Shown one piece after another: positions 1 through 7,200 of a stretch of 18,239 nt of DNA (positions within the stretch are counted from its first letter, which is position 1; each line of letters begins with the position of its first letter). A program made the translations under genes and the position numbers. The notes under the pieces were generated by a model. It was given only the letters and a program-made list of their open reading frames with translations. It searched no databases and had not been told where the DNA came from. The DNA is from Deltaproteobacteria bacterium (GTDB lineage: Bacteria > Desulfobacterota > Syntrophia > Syntrophales > UBA2210), in contig JAFGPZ010000284.1 of the NCBI GenBank assembly GCA_016935935.1, positions 1 through 18,239 of the forward strand, given 5' to 3'.

Positions 1-65
1 AAACAAAAATTGACGATAGCTTTATTGTCTCATTAATTTAATTTCTCTGATTTATGAGATTAATG

Positions 66-1082
66 CTATTTATAGATATCACCTCGAAGCGAGGCAAGAA
101 CAACATTCAGAATTTCGCTCTGACTCTCTTTCTGGATACGCTCAATTACATATTCCAGAGACGTATCTCCATACATGAGGTAATAATTGTCAGAATCAGC
201 ATCAGCGTGAATATCAGCTGCGACATTCCTGTCATAGACAACACAGGGTACCCTGCCGACCCCGTATTTACGGAACAGTATCGGATCAATGATAATCGAA
301 GCGGAATAAGCTGACCCGTCAGGTTTTGAGATAATTTTCCGCATAAACTTCAGGGTCGGGGCAATTTTCTTTATTCCCCCCACAAATCCCCTCATGACCA
401 TTTCAATATTTGGATCTCTAAGCCTGTCCAGCGTATATACATAGTTTCTTAAGGTCTGTTCAGGCATTGACGAAGAAATAAAAACATATATCCGTTCATT
501 CGAAGGGAGTGTCCCGGTACTGTATGCCTCACCATCAGGTATTTCGGAATATGCTTTCCCTGCCCCCTCTATCTGATCTTTAAAAACAGCGGCTTTCAAC
601 CGTTCCGCTTCAGCCTTGCACTTCTTCTGAAAAGCCTTGGACTCATAATACTGCTTCGTCTGTGCCGCGTATTTCCCGGCCATGTCTTTGTGTTTGTTTT
701 CGTGAACCTTCAAGTTATCAAAGAGATCATTTGCGCTCTTTTTAATATCCCTTATTGAGTTCATATTAAAATCTTCAACGTTCTGTTCCGCCCAGAACTC
801 TCCATCCGCATATATCGAAACTTTTTTTACGGAAGAATCAATGGCTATCTCTTTCCTGACAGCAACCTGCATACAGGCCTCTCCTGTGGATTCGAGATAC
901 ACATTACTGCCCCCTACCCTCTTCACTTCATAGCAGGGAGAAGGCATTTTAACGTAGAATTTCCTCGTTTCTGATGTCCACGCCGTTGGGACAAAAAGGA
1001 ATATTAAAAAGATTATTGAAGCTAAAACGCGCAGCAGGCCCTTTTTCTGAACAACATCCAGGTTATGATTTTCGATAAACAT
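66..1082 (-). CDS. trbC: TrbC, F-type pilus assembly protein with extra N-terminal domain
   Basis: Periplasmic pilus-assembly protein of F-type conjugation systems. The C-terminal half is a clear TrbC domain with a thioredoxin-like fold: a strand followed by SSSMPEQTLRN, then RGFVGG, then IIIDPILFRKYGVGRVPCVVYD, matching the order of motifs in F TrbC. A hydrophobic signal segment lies near residues 15-35. Between signal and TrbC domain is a region of about 160 residues absent from the roughly 212-residue F protein; it holds HENKH (residues 127-131 from this start), an HExxH zincin-type motif. I chose the ATG at 1082 because AAGGAG (1097-1092) lies 9 nt upstream; an in-frame ATG at 1100 is possible. 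The first ~20 codons overlap, in another frame, a relic of a traU 3' end. tnpB ends just upstream at 1087, so trbC expression may now depend on translation through the insertion. Family call is firm; the role of the extra domain is unknown. Confidence 0.9.
   Translation of the reverse strand: MFIENHNLDVVQKKGLLRVLASIIFLIFLFVPTAWTSETRKFYVKMPSPCYEVKRVGGSNVYLESTGEACMQVAVRKEIAIDSSVKKVSIYADGEFWAEQNVEDFNMNSIRDIKKSANDLFDNLKVHENKHKDMAGKYAAQTKQYYESKAFQKKCKAEAERLKAAVFKDQIEGAGKAYSEIPDGEAYSTGTLPSNERIYVFISSSMPEQTLRNYVYTLDRLRDPNIEMVMRGFVGGIKKIAPTLKFMRKIISKPDGSAYSASIIIDPILFRKYGVGRVPCVVYDRNVAADIHADADSDNYYLMYGDTSLEYVIERIQKESQSEILNVVLASLRGDIYK
1022..1080 (-). repeat. Relic second copy of the traU 3' end inside trbC
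   Basis: Read in the traU frame this segment encodes TWMLFRKRACCAF followed by a stop at 1022-1024, almost the same as the true TraU C-terminus (TWMLFRKRTCCAF, stop at 2670). From CCTGGATG to GCGTTTTA, 34 of 40 positions agree with 2671-2710. Two nucleotides are missing upstream of this core relative to the real copy, which shifts the frame. In the trbC frame the same bases encode the N-terminal leader of TrbC. Homology to the other copy starts abruptly at GTTTAT and ends at the stop codon. Confidence 0.85.
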
Positions 1083-1086
1083 TCTA

Positions 1087-2328
1087 TCAAACTCCTTCAT
1101 GTGATGTTATCAAACATCGCACTGGGTGTAACCCGCACCCTCCTATCCATTCACATCCATTTCTGAACGCTTTTGGATTCGCTTTTTTCGCTATGTTGTA
1201 TCCTGCATTCACGTCTGCGTGAATTATTATCCCCGTTGCCGTTTTGAACAGACCTCTGCTTATCCTTCTCCCTACGTACTTTTCTCGATGCTCTATCGGC
1301 TCGTTATCGAGGAAGCTGCATTTGCTTGTATGTGATTCTTCATGTTTCTTTACTTCTATCTCTTTATCTTCTGCTTTGTACGCCGTCTTATTGATTATCT
1401 CCATAAACGGTATCTGCGTGAATGTCTGATTGTTCCTTCTGCCTATGTTTACCCCTTGCTTCCAGCCTTCGTTGTAGCCGAAAACTATCATCCCTATCTC
1501 GTGCTCTACACACCAACCCACAACGAACCGGCTGAGTTTGTGGACATAATCTTTCGCTTTTCTGTCTCGCTTCGCTCTTAATCCTCGTAGCTTCGCACCA
1601 CCCTTAATACCTTGCGAATCGTAGACGCTCTGTATTTCCGCTTTACGCTTATTATAGAATTGGTTGATAGATTTTATCCCGTGCCCATCGTCCTTAACAA
1701 CAATCGGCTTCAGTCCGATGTTGTTCACCATGGTTACGATATTAGCACTACCAAAGTCTATCCCCGCTATTCTTTCCTTATTCTTGTTTCTTCCTTTTTC
1801 TATCACCTCCAGTACCTTCTCATACACTATTTCAAGCACATAGCCCACACCACGAGGGATAATCCGCACTTGAATTAACCCCTCTTCTATCCTCGTCTTT
1901 ATCTTCAGCCCTACCAACTTTGGCAGGACCAACCACCCATCCCGGAGCTTTGCCTGCTGATTCGTGAATACCAAAATGTGCTCACCATCTTTCTTCTTAT
2001 AACCTGGTATTTTCGGTCGTGCTTTGAACTTCTCTGGATGTATCTTCCACACCCGTATTGCTTTGAAGAATGATTTCCAGCTCTCGTCGAGGACTATTAG
2101 AGTCTGCTGTGCTGTCTGTGTCGGTAATGCTTTGTAGCTCTCGCTACTATCCTTCAACAACTTGTTCAGCTCGTTATATCGAATCCATTTGCCCTTGTTG
2201 AATAGCTCCTGACGAACGATATAGTTTGCTTCGTTGTAAAGGTTCTTCGATAAGTGGCATAGCTCGGCAAGTGTTTTGTCTCCTTTTAGCCAAATTTGCT
2301 CGGTTCTCGTTACCACTTTAGCTTCCAT
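1087..2328 (-). CDS. tnpB: TnpB-family RNA-guided nuclease (IS607/IS1341 type, rearranged catalytic site)
   Basis: 413-residue TnpB-like protein, the accessory nuclease family of IS200/IS605 and IS607 elements; characterised members are RNA-guided DNA nucleases related to Cas12. RuvC-I is visible as GIDFGSANIVT (Asp191) and RuvC-III as HADVNAGYNIAKK (Asp372). At the usual RuvC-II position the glutamate is missing (IVFGYNEGWKQ), and the C-terminal CxxC zinc ribbon is absent, only one Cys lying after SHTSK. The motif EESHTSK (Glu330/331) is conserved in a known subgroup and may supply the acidic residue instead. The ORF is uninterrupted and ends with the subgroup's usual GLHPVR tail, so it looks intact. 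It starts inside the tnpA remnant (11 nt overlap), the normal IS607 arrangement, with GGAGGTGG about 9 nt upstream. It is an insertion between traU and trbC in the same orientation. Activity cannot be judged from sequence. Confidence 0.93.
   Translation of the reverse strand: MEAKVVTRTEQIWLKGDKTLAELCHLSKNLYNEANYIVRQELFNKGKWIRYNELNKLLKDSSESYKALPTQTAQQTLIVLDESWKSFFKAIRVWKIHPEKFKARPKIPGYKKKDGEHILVFTNQQAKLRDGWLVLPKLVGLKIKTRIEEGLIQVRIIPRGVGYVLEIVYEKVLEVIEKGRNKNKERIAGIDFGSANIVTMVNNIGLKPIVVKDDGHGIKSINQFYNKRKAEIQSVYDSQGIKGGAKLRGLRAKRDRKAKDYVHKLSRFVVGWCVEHEIGMIVFGYNEGWKQGVNIGRRNNQTFTQIPFMEIINKTAYKAEDKEIEVKKHEESHTSKCSFLDNEPIEHREKYVGRRISRGLFKTATGIIIHADVNAGYNIAKKANPKAFRNGCEWIGGCGLHPVRCLITSHEGV
1101..1140 (-). 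ncRNA. Possible omega-RNA (reRNA) 3' hairpins at the end of tnpB
   Basis: The last 50 nt of tnpB contain two consecutive hairpins on the coding strand: GGGTG/CACCC (1140-1136 with 1128-1124, 7-nt loop) and a perfect 6-bp stem GATGTT-TGAT-AACATC (1118-1103). TnpB guide RNAs typically overlap the 3' end of tnpB, and the guide lies in the DNA immediately beyond the element. If that applies here, the guide would be read from the trbC leader. The hairpins are seen; the RNA role is inference. Confidence 0.35.
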
Positions 2329-2560
2329 TCTTCAGTTCCACCTCCAATTTCTTATTTCTTCTCTGGCTATAAAGCTCCATCGAATAGCAATGAATTAATG
2401 AGATTCTTTCCTCAAAGACCTCTGCACTATCAAGTCTTTTACTGCCTACCTCGGAGACAACGATTATCTGAGTGCCAAAGTGCTCAAATAGATGGTAGAA
2501 CAGTTCAAATCCCACCCTGCTAAGCCGAGCTTTGTAAAGGACCAACGTCCTTTCCCACAG
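2318..2560 (-). pseudogene. tnpA: 5'-truncated IS607-type TnpA (serine recombinase) remnant
   Basis: About 80 residues resembling the C-terminal part of the IS607 serine recombinase TnpA. The recognisable part runs from LVLYKARLSRVGFELF through EHFGTQIIVVSEV to SLIHCYSMELYSQRRNKK. The MerR-like DNA-binding domain and the N-terminal catalytic serine region (the YxRVSS segment) are absent, so the protein cannot catalyse recombination. In the family signature KDRLxR the Asp is replaced by Ala (KARLSR). An open frame continues upstream to a GTG at 2680 inside the traU tail, but residues before about 2560 show no family resemblance and the first stretch is traU DNA in another frame. The tnpB start lies inside its 3' end, as in complete IS607 elements. 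Left end and upstream part were probably lost by deletion. The upstream boundary of homology is approximate. Confidence 0.78.
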
Positions 2561-2599
2561 CCGATCCGACCCGGACAGGGAGATTTTACCAAAGCTCGG
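2525..2599. repeat. Imperfect inverted repeat spanning the tnpA truncation point
   Basis: CCGAGCTTTG TAAA (2525-2538) is the reverse complement of TTTA-C-CAAAGCTCGG (2585-2599), giving 14 bp with one bulged base and a loop of 46 nt. One arm lies in tnpA exactly over the KARL codons, where the family expects KDRL; the other lies just upstream of the recognisable tnpA homology. Confidence 0.7.
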
Positions 2600-2603
2600 A
2601 ACA

Positions 2604-2651
2604 AAAGGCTCACGCCTTTCATCCCCACCTAAAACAAGTTTATAGATGGGG
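2604..2651 (-). ncRNA. Two hairpins between traU and tnpA; possible relic IS right end
   Basis: Read on the minus strand, CCCCATCTA pairs with TAGGTGGGG (2651-2643 with 2631-2623, one G-T wobble, 11-nt loop). This is followed by a perfect hairpin AAAGGC-GTGA-GCCTTT (2619-2604) with a GNRA-type loop. The first resembles the terminal stem at the right end of many tnpB elements. It lies upstream of tnpA rather than downstream of tnpB, so it may be left from an earlier adjacent element. It might also act as a partial terminator or mRNA structure after traU, although no U-run follows it. Confidence 0.3.
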
Positions 2652-2669
2652 AGTTCCCGGCAAAAAGGG

Positions 2670-2730
2670 TTAAAACGCACAACAAGTTCTTTTTCTGAAC
2701 AGCATCCAGGTAAAATTATCTCCTATAAAC
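2670..2730 (-). repeat. Direct-repeat partner: genuine traU 3' end
   Basis: The last ~60 nt of the intact traU gene, which pair with the diverged copy at 1022-1080. The two copies flank the IS607 remnant in direct orientation. Several differences are synonymous in the traU frame (CTG/TTG, AGA/AGG, TGT/TGC twice, TAA/TAG), so the divergence is not random. Confidence 0.85.
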
Positions 2731-3659
2731 GGTGGATTTTTTCCGTACCCCCAGAGCAAATCCGTTTGGCCGAAAGGATGGCACCACCAGTCCCGTACTG
2801 GTTTTGCAATCTGAAGACGGTAATTATGCTTCACCCAGACAGGTGTTGGAACACATGAACAAACATTGATTCCCGTATCACAGATCGCAAGCTGCCTTGA
2901 AAGCTTGTAGACCATTCTTCCCGCTACCGAAGAGGCCGCCTTCACCTCATGGTCATCATGCACATGTCCGGTAAGTGGATAAGCGCTTGTGCTTCCCATG
3001 CACCAGAACAGCGGACTGGCAGAGTAGCCGCCGGTAGTAGAAACACCGTCCACCGCGCAGGCAAGCGCGGCAATCGGGTTAGCAAAAAGCAGGGATTCAG
3101 GATTCAGGATAAAATTAAGAAGATCGTCCTGCCATAAGGGGTCAACCTCGGTGATATACGCAACATCTATACCGCTGTGTTCAATACACATGAAATCAAC
3201 CAGTATCTCCATTGCCGACCAGACAGGAAATATCCAGTAGTGCGCCTGAAAGAAGCTTTGAGAGCTCTTCCCCTGCGTGGTAGGGGTTACAGAGACTCCG
3301 CCAAGCCATCCGCCAGTACTTGAACTAAGCTGAAATCCCAGGCTCGGAAAACACCATGGGTCTTTCACTGTTTCAATCATGCGTGCCGGTTCCCAGAAAC
3401 CAACCGGTATTCCAAGTCGAAAAAACGGCGGAATGGGAATAGGGCAAACACAAATTGGTGTTCTCGCGGGATCACCAATCTCATTTACTGAAGATCCCGG
3501 CATTAGTGTCATGCCGGCAATTCTCAAGGGGAATACGCACTGCCAGCATAAATCGGTTACCGGATTTATAGGCAGGGTTGTCTTACAGACAGCATCAACC
3601 TTCCCTCCCGGCAGCAAAATACCCAGTAAAACTATTACAATCAGCAGTCGTTTAAACAT
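2670..3659 (-). CDS. traU: TraU, F-type conjugal transfer protein
   Basis: Periplasmic protein needed for F pilus assembly and DNA transfer. The 329 residues match the usual length of about 330. A signal peptide (MFKRLLIVIVLLGILLPGGKVDA) is followed by the family start CKTTLPINPVTDLCWQCVFPLRIAG; a second half rich in paired cysteines and tryptophans ends in the typical WMLFRKRTCCAF. The ATG follows the traW stop by 3 nt and the AGGAG in the traW tail is rather far (about 15 nt), so translation is probably coupled to traW. The many cysteines fit with the operon-borne disulfide isomerase. The 3' end is duplicated beyond the IS607 insertion, but this copy appears complete, so the insertion did not destroy it. 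Confidence 0.95.
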   Translation of the reverse strand: MFKRLLIVIVLLGILLPGGKVDAVCKTTLPINPVTDLCWQCVFPLRIAGMTLMPGSSVNEIGDPARTPICVCPIPIPPFFRLGIPVGFWEPARMIETVKDPWCFPSLGFQLSSSTGGWLGGVSVTPTTQGKSSQSFFQAHYWIFPVWSAMEILVDFMCIEHSGIDVAYITEVDPLWQDDLLNFILNPESLLFANPIAALACAVDGVSTTGGYSASPLFWCMGSTSAYPLTGHVHDDHEVKAASSVAGRMVYKLSRQLAICDTGINVCSCVPTPVWVKHNYRLQIAKPVRDWWCHPFGQTDLLWGYGKNPPFIGDNFTWMLFRKRTCCAF

Positions 3660-3662
3660 AAT

Positions 3663-4298
3663 TTAACTTCCCGGCTCCTGTATCTTAAATTCTCTTACGC
3701 TCATAAACGCGCCATCCTGACGCACCACAGACGGAACGGCTTTTATTCTAAACTTACCCGTAATCCTTTCATCCGCGTAAAATACCGGTCTGTCCAGTTT
3801 CTCTGCCAGATCCGAGTAAGAACCGCTAACAAGTAAAAGCATGGCCTTGAAATCCCTGTCATACCCTGACTCCTTAAACCATTTCACCTGATCAGGATCA
3901 TCACCGTTAATAATAACGAGAACTGTCGGCATCTGAACATAGTCAAGGGGATTAAAAGTATACCCTTTAGGATAAAGGATACCGCCTTTTCCATCAGGAA
4001 TATCGAACTCAAGCGTATAGGTCATATCCACATGGAAAGTCCGGTTTTCGCTTGCTCTCGGCAGTGAAACGAGTCCTTTTGGTTTGTATTCCCTTATCAG
4101 TTTCTCAGTCTTTTCCCTGCTGAATATATTGTTCCAGTTAACCTGTTCCGCCCTTTCCTGAAACGCTGCCAGGGCGTCTTCCTCCGCTATCTCATAAGTT
4201 ACACCCACCGTTCCCAGATTGATCGCGAAAGTGGGAGAAGCGCAGAGGAAAAACAATATCAGGAATATAACCCTGCTAATAGTTGTCGTAAAAATCAT
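3663..4298 (-). CDS. traW: TraW, F-type pilus assembly protein
   Basis: Periplasmic TraW, which acts with TraU and TrbC in F pilus assembly. A signal peptide (residues 1-25) is followed by the family signature NLGTVGVTYEIAEEDAL, then NPLDYVQMPTVLVIINGDDPDQVKWF, LLLVSGSYSDLAEKLDRPVFYADERIT, and RIKAVPSVVRQDGAFMSVREF near the end. At 211 residues it has the length of F TraW (210). The ATG at 4298 is preferred; a TTG one codon upstream is also in frame. The start lies inside the 3' end of traN (23 nt overlap), so the genes are translationally coupled. In F, traW follows trbI; here it follows traN. Confidence 0.93.
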   Translation of the reverse strand: MIFTTTISRVIFLILFFLCASPTFAINLGTVGVTYEIAEEDALAAFQERAEQVNWNNIFSREKTEKLIREYKPKGLVSLPRASENRTFHVDMTYTLEFDIPDGKGGILYPKGYTFNPLDYVQMPTVLVIINGDDPDQVKWFKESGYDRDFKAMLLLVSGSYSDLAEKLDRPVFYADERITGKFRIKAVPSVVRQDGAFMSVREFKIQEPGS

Positions 4299-7200
4299 CA
4301 ATTTTATTTTCCATTCCTTCTTCTATGTTCGTTTTTATCTGACCCTGTATATCGCCGACAAATTCACTTAAATCTATCCTGGAAAAATCAATCATGGCGA
4401 ACTGTTCGGGGGTGAACCCAACACAGTTAGGAGATTCAGCAGATCCCCAGTTCCCCCCCGGCTGGAAGTTTTGTAATTGTTCCCTTCCCTGTTCCTGAAT
4501 GATTCTTCCGAGTTTGCTGTTAAAGCAGCAGTATGTTTTTGCCCTCTGTACACAACCGATAAACTTCCACTTCTTGGCGCAATAGTCTCCGACATAATGA
4601 CATCTTCCCGCCTGTACAGCCTGCATCGTCATCGCCTCAGCCTCACCGCACGTCTTTTTAACCATTAAAAAGCTTCCTTCCGAAGTATCGCAGCAGTTAA
4701 AAAACATGGTCTGCATTCCCGGAGTCTTACACGTACCGCCCTTACCGTTAAATATATAAACAATCCCCTCACATTCGCCTGTTTCAGGATCACGATCTCC
4801 GTCATTATGATAACTTGTTGTGTCAGCTTCTTCATCCGTGCCCACAATAGCGGCAATGGGATCGAAGCACTCATTTGGAGAACATTTTTTTATGCCTGTT
4901 CCGGGTTCCGGCAGACAGGGATATGCTCCTAAAGGGCATGTCCTGTAACCGCCGTCACAGCCGTTAATTTCCTCATTATACGGCATATCTCCTGGACACA
5001 TAGGGTATGCCCAGCATAACCTTGTTACAGCGGAATATTCGGATGTATCGGGACAATCATAAACGGCGCTTATCGAACACTGATTTAAAGTTGTCGAATA
5101 AGCGGCTCCTACCAGACACGGAGGATCAAGCAGGCATTTGTTTTGATAGCTGTTATAGGTGTATGTTTCAGGGCATATTCCCGATGCGGACAGCCTGCAT
5201 AAATCTATTGAAACATCATAATATCCATAGTCGCAGACGGGATCGGAAATACATCTATTAGCGGAACCATCATAGGAATAGCCGCTCGTAAAGCATGCGA
5301 AAGTTGAGTCTGCTTCACACAGTTCCGTATCACCGTTAAGGTTTCCTCCGCTGGGACAGGTCACAGCCTCATAGCAGGTAGACCCTGTAAGGCTCATACC
5401 GGACGGGCAGTTCCACGAATTATCAACCTCGCACTGGTCATGTGAAGTATTATAACTACCGCCTGTCGGGCATGACGGAACTATTTGGCACACATCATAC
5501 GCAGCGTTATAAGCAAAGCCGGATGCGCATGTCGGCGTATAGGTAATCTCACATTTATCAGTGGAAGTGTTAAGCGATCCTCCGTCTCCGCATATAACAT
5601 TCACTTTACACATGCCCGTTGCACCATCATATGTGTATCCGGTTGTGCAGACGGCACTCGCATCCTGTTCACAGCGGTCGGTAGAGGTATTGTAGGTGCC
5701 ACTGGAACAGACAGGTGTTTTCTGACATACGCTATATGTGTAATTGTACGTATAATCTGATGGACAGGAATACGAATAAGATAACTGGCATTTATCATCG
5801 GATGTATTTAGCGTGCCCGAACTATTGCATGTTGCGTTCGCCTTGCAGTATCCTATTGCCGAATCGTAGGTATACCCGGAATCACAGTTATATGTTGGCG
5901 CATATTGGCATTTACCAACTGAAGTGTTTAGTGTACCGCCGCTTGAACAGGAGGCATTCGCAATACACAGGCTGCCGGATTTTGTGTATTCTGAAGGGCA
6001 TGTGCTTGTGCATGCTACGCTTTGCGAGCAATTGCTTTGACAGGCTGAGGAAGAAGAATAGGAAGTGCCGGTAAGCGAACAAATATACGTTACAATCTGG
6101 TCATGCCAGCTATGAAATTCGTAAAATCGTGCGGTACACCCACCCCCTTCCTCTGGAATCTTCCTCTCCCAGCAGCCGCGGACCGTCGCTCCGGAGGGCG
6201 GATTGTTTCCGGGGCACTGATCAGAAGAGCCGGGAACCCAACAAGCATATGGTAATCCCATACAGTCACCGGCCTTGCACCATTCCGTTGTCGTACCCCA
6301 CTCACTTTCCGTGCAACCGCCGTGAAAACCATAGCTCCCTGGATAATCACAAAGACATCCTGAGCAGCCCGTCCAGTTCTTCCAGCACCAGTGCTCGTCT
6401 CCCTGAGCGACACTCTGTGTACATGTCCCTGTCTGCACACAGGCGGAATCACATGTTGATTGACTTGAATATGTACCCTCATTAACAGAGCAGTGCCACT
6501 GAACCGACATTTCGCATCTGTTCGTGCCCGTGTTGTATGAACTTCCGCTCGGGCAGGTAGGAGCTTTCTCGCATTGCTGCCGTGAAGAATTAAATGTGTA
6601 CCCGGTCGGACAGGTAGTCGAACTTACCGCTTTCAGACAGACATTGTAAGTCGCATTATAACCGGACCCGCCAGGACATACAGGTTCAGCCTCGCACTTA
6701 TCTCTTGTGGAATTATAAGTATATCCGCTTATACAGGCAGGAGTGTATGCAACCTCGCACTTATCTCTGGAAGTATTAAGACTGCCTTCGGTACAGGTAG
6801 CAGCCACATAACAAATACTTCCGCTTAGCGTTCCAGTCAAGCAGTTCCATGTATTATCAATCTCGCACTGGTTGCGTAATGTGTTGTAAATACCTCCACC
6901 CGGGCATAGCGGTGATTTCTGACACACGCCATCTGAACTATTATATGTATACCCGGTTGGACAGTCATATCCGTATGCAGCCTCGCATTCATCCCTGAAA
7001 GTATTAAGATTGCTACCGGTGGGACAGGTTGCCGAGGTTACACATACGCCCAGGGAACTATTATAGGTGTATCCACTGGCGCATACGGTGCTTGCACCCT
7101 GTTCGCAGCGATCAGTAGACGCGTTGTAAGCGCCGTTGACGCATTCAGGAGTAACCTCACACATACCGGAATCGGGGTTATAGACATACCCGGCAGGACA

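Larger units (their letters stand above)
1081..2669 (-). mobile_element. IS607-family element remnant inserted between traU and trbC
   Basis: Insertion containing a truncated tnpA and a full-length tnpB, both read in the direction of the tra operon. Boundaries are inferred from the flanking homology: the real traU stop ends at 2670, and a diverged second copy of the last ~60 nt of traU begins at 1080. Everything between is foreign to the tra genes. No target-site duplication of ordinary length is visible. The recombinase is inactive by truncation, so the element can move only if supplied with TnpA in trans, and its left end may be missing. Confidence 0.75.

Noticed and set aside
1..65. Short inverted repeat TCTCAT/ATGAGA after trbC as a terminator or regulatory site
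   Set aside because: Stem of only 6 A/T-rich pairs with a 20-nt loop and no following T-run; nothing else supports a function and no next gene start is visible.
2318..2680. A 120-residue frame as one complete gene between traU and tnpB
   Set aside because: Its first part is traU DNA in another frame and unrelated sequence; only the last ~80 residues resemble IS607 TnpA and the catalytic N-terminus is missing, so it is annotated as a remnant.
4276..4301. TTG at 4301 as the traW start
   Set aside because: An ATG one codon downstream (4298) is the more probable start, with no difference in the mature protein.
6129..6485. Long plus-strand and alternative minus-strand frames inside the TraN genes (for example 6129-6485, 5715-6074, 8466-9029)
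   Set aside because: They are shadows of Cys-rich repeated coding sequence with no family signature, no start signals, and no place in the operon.
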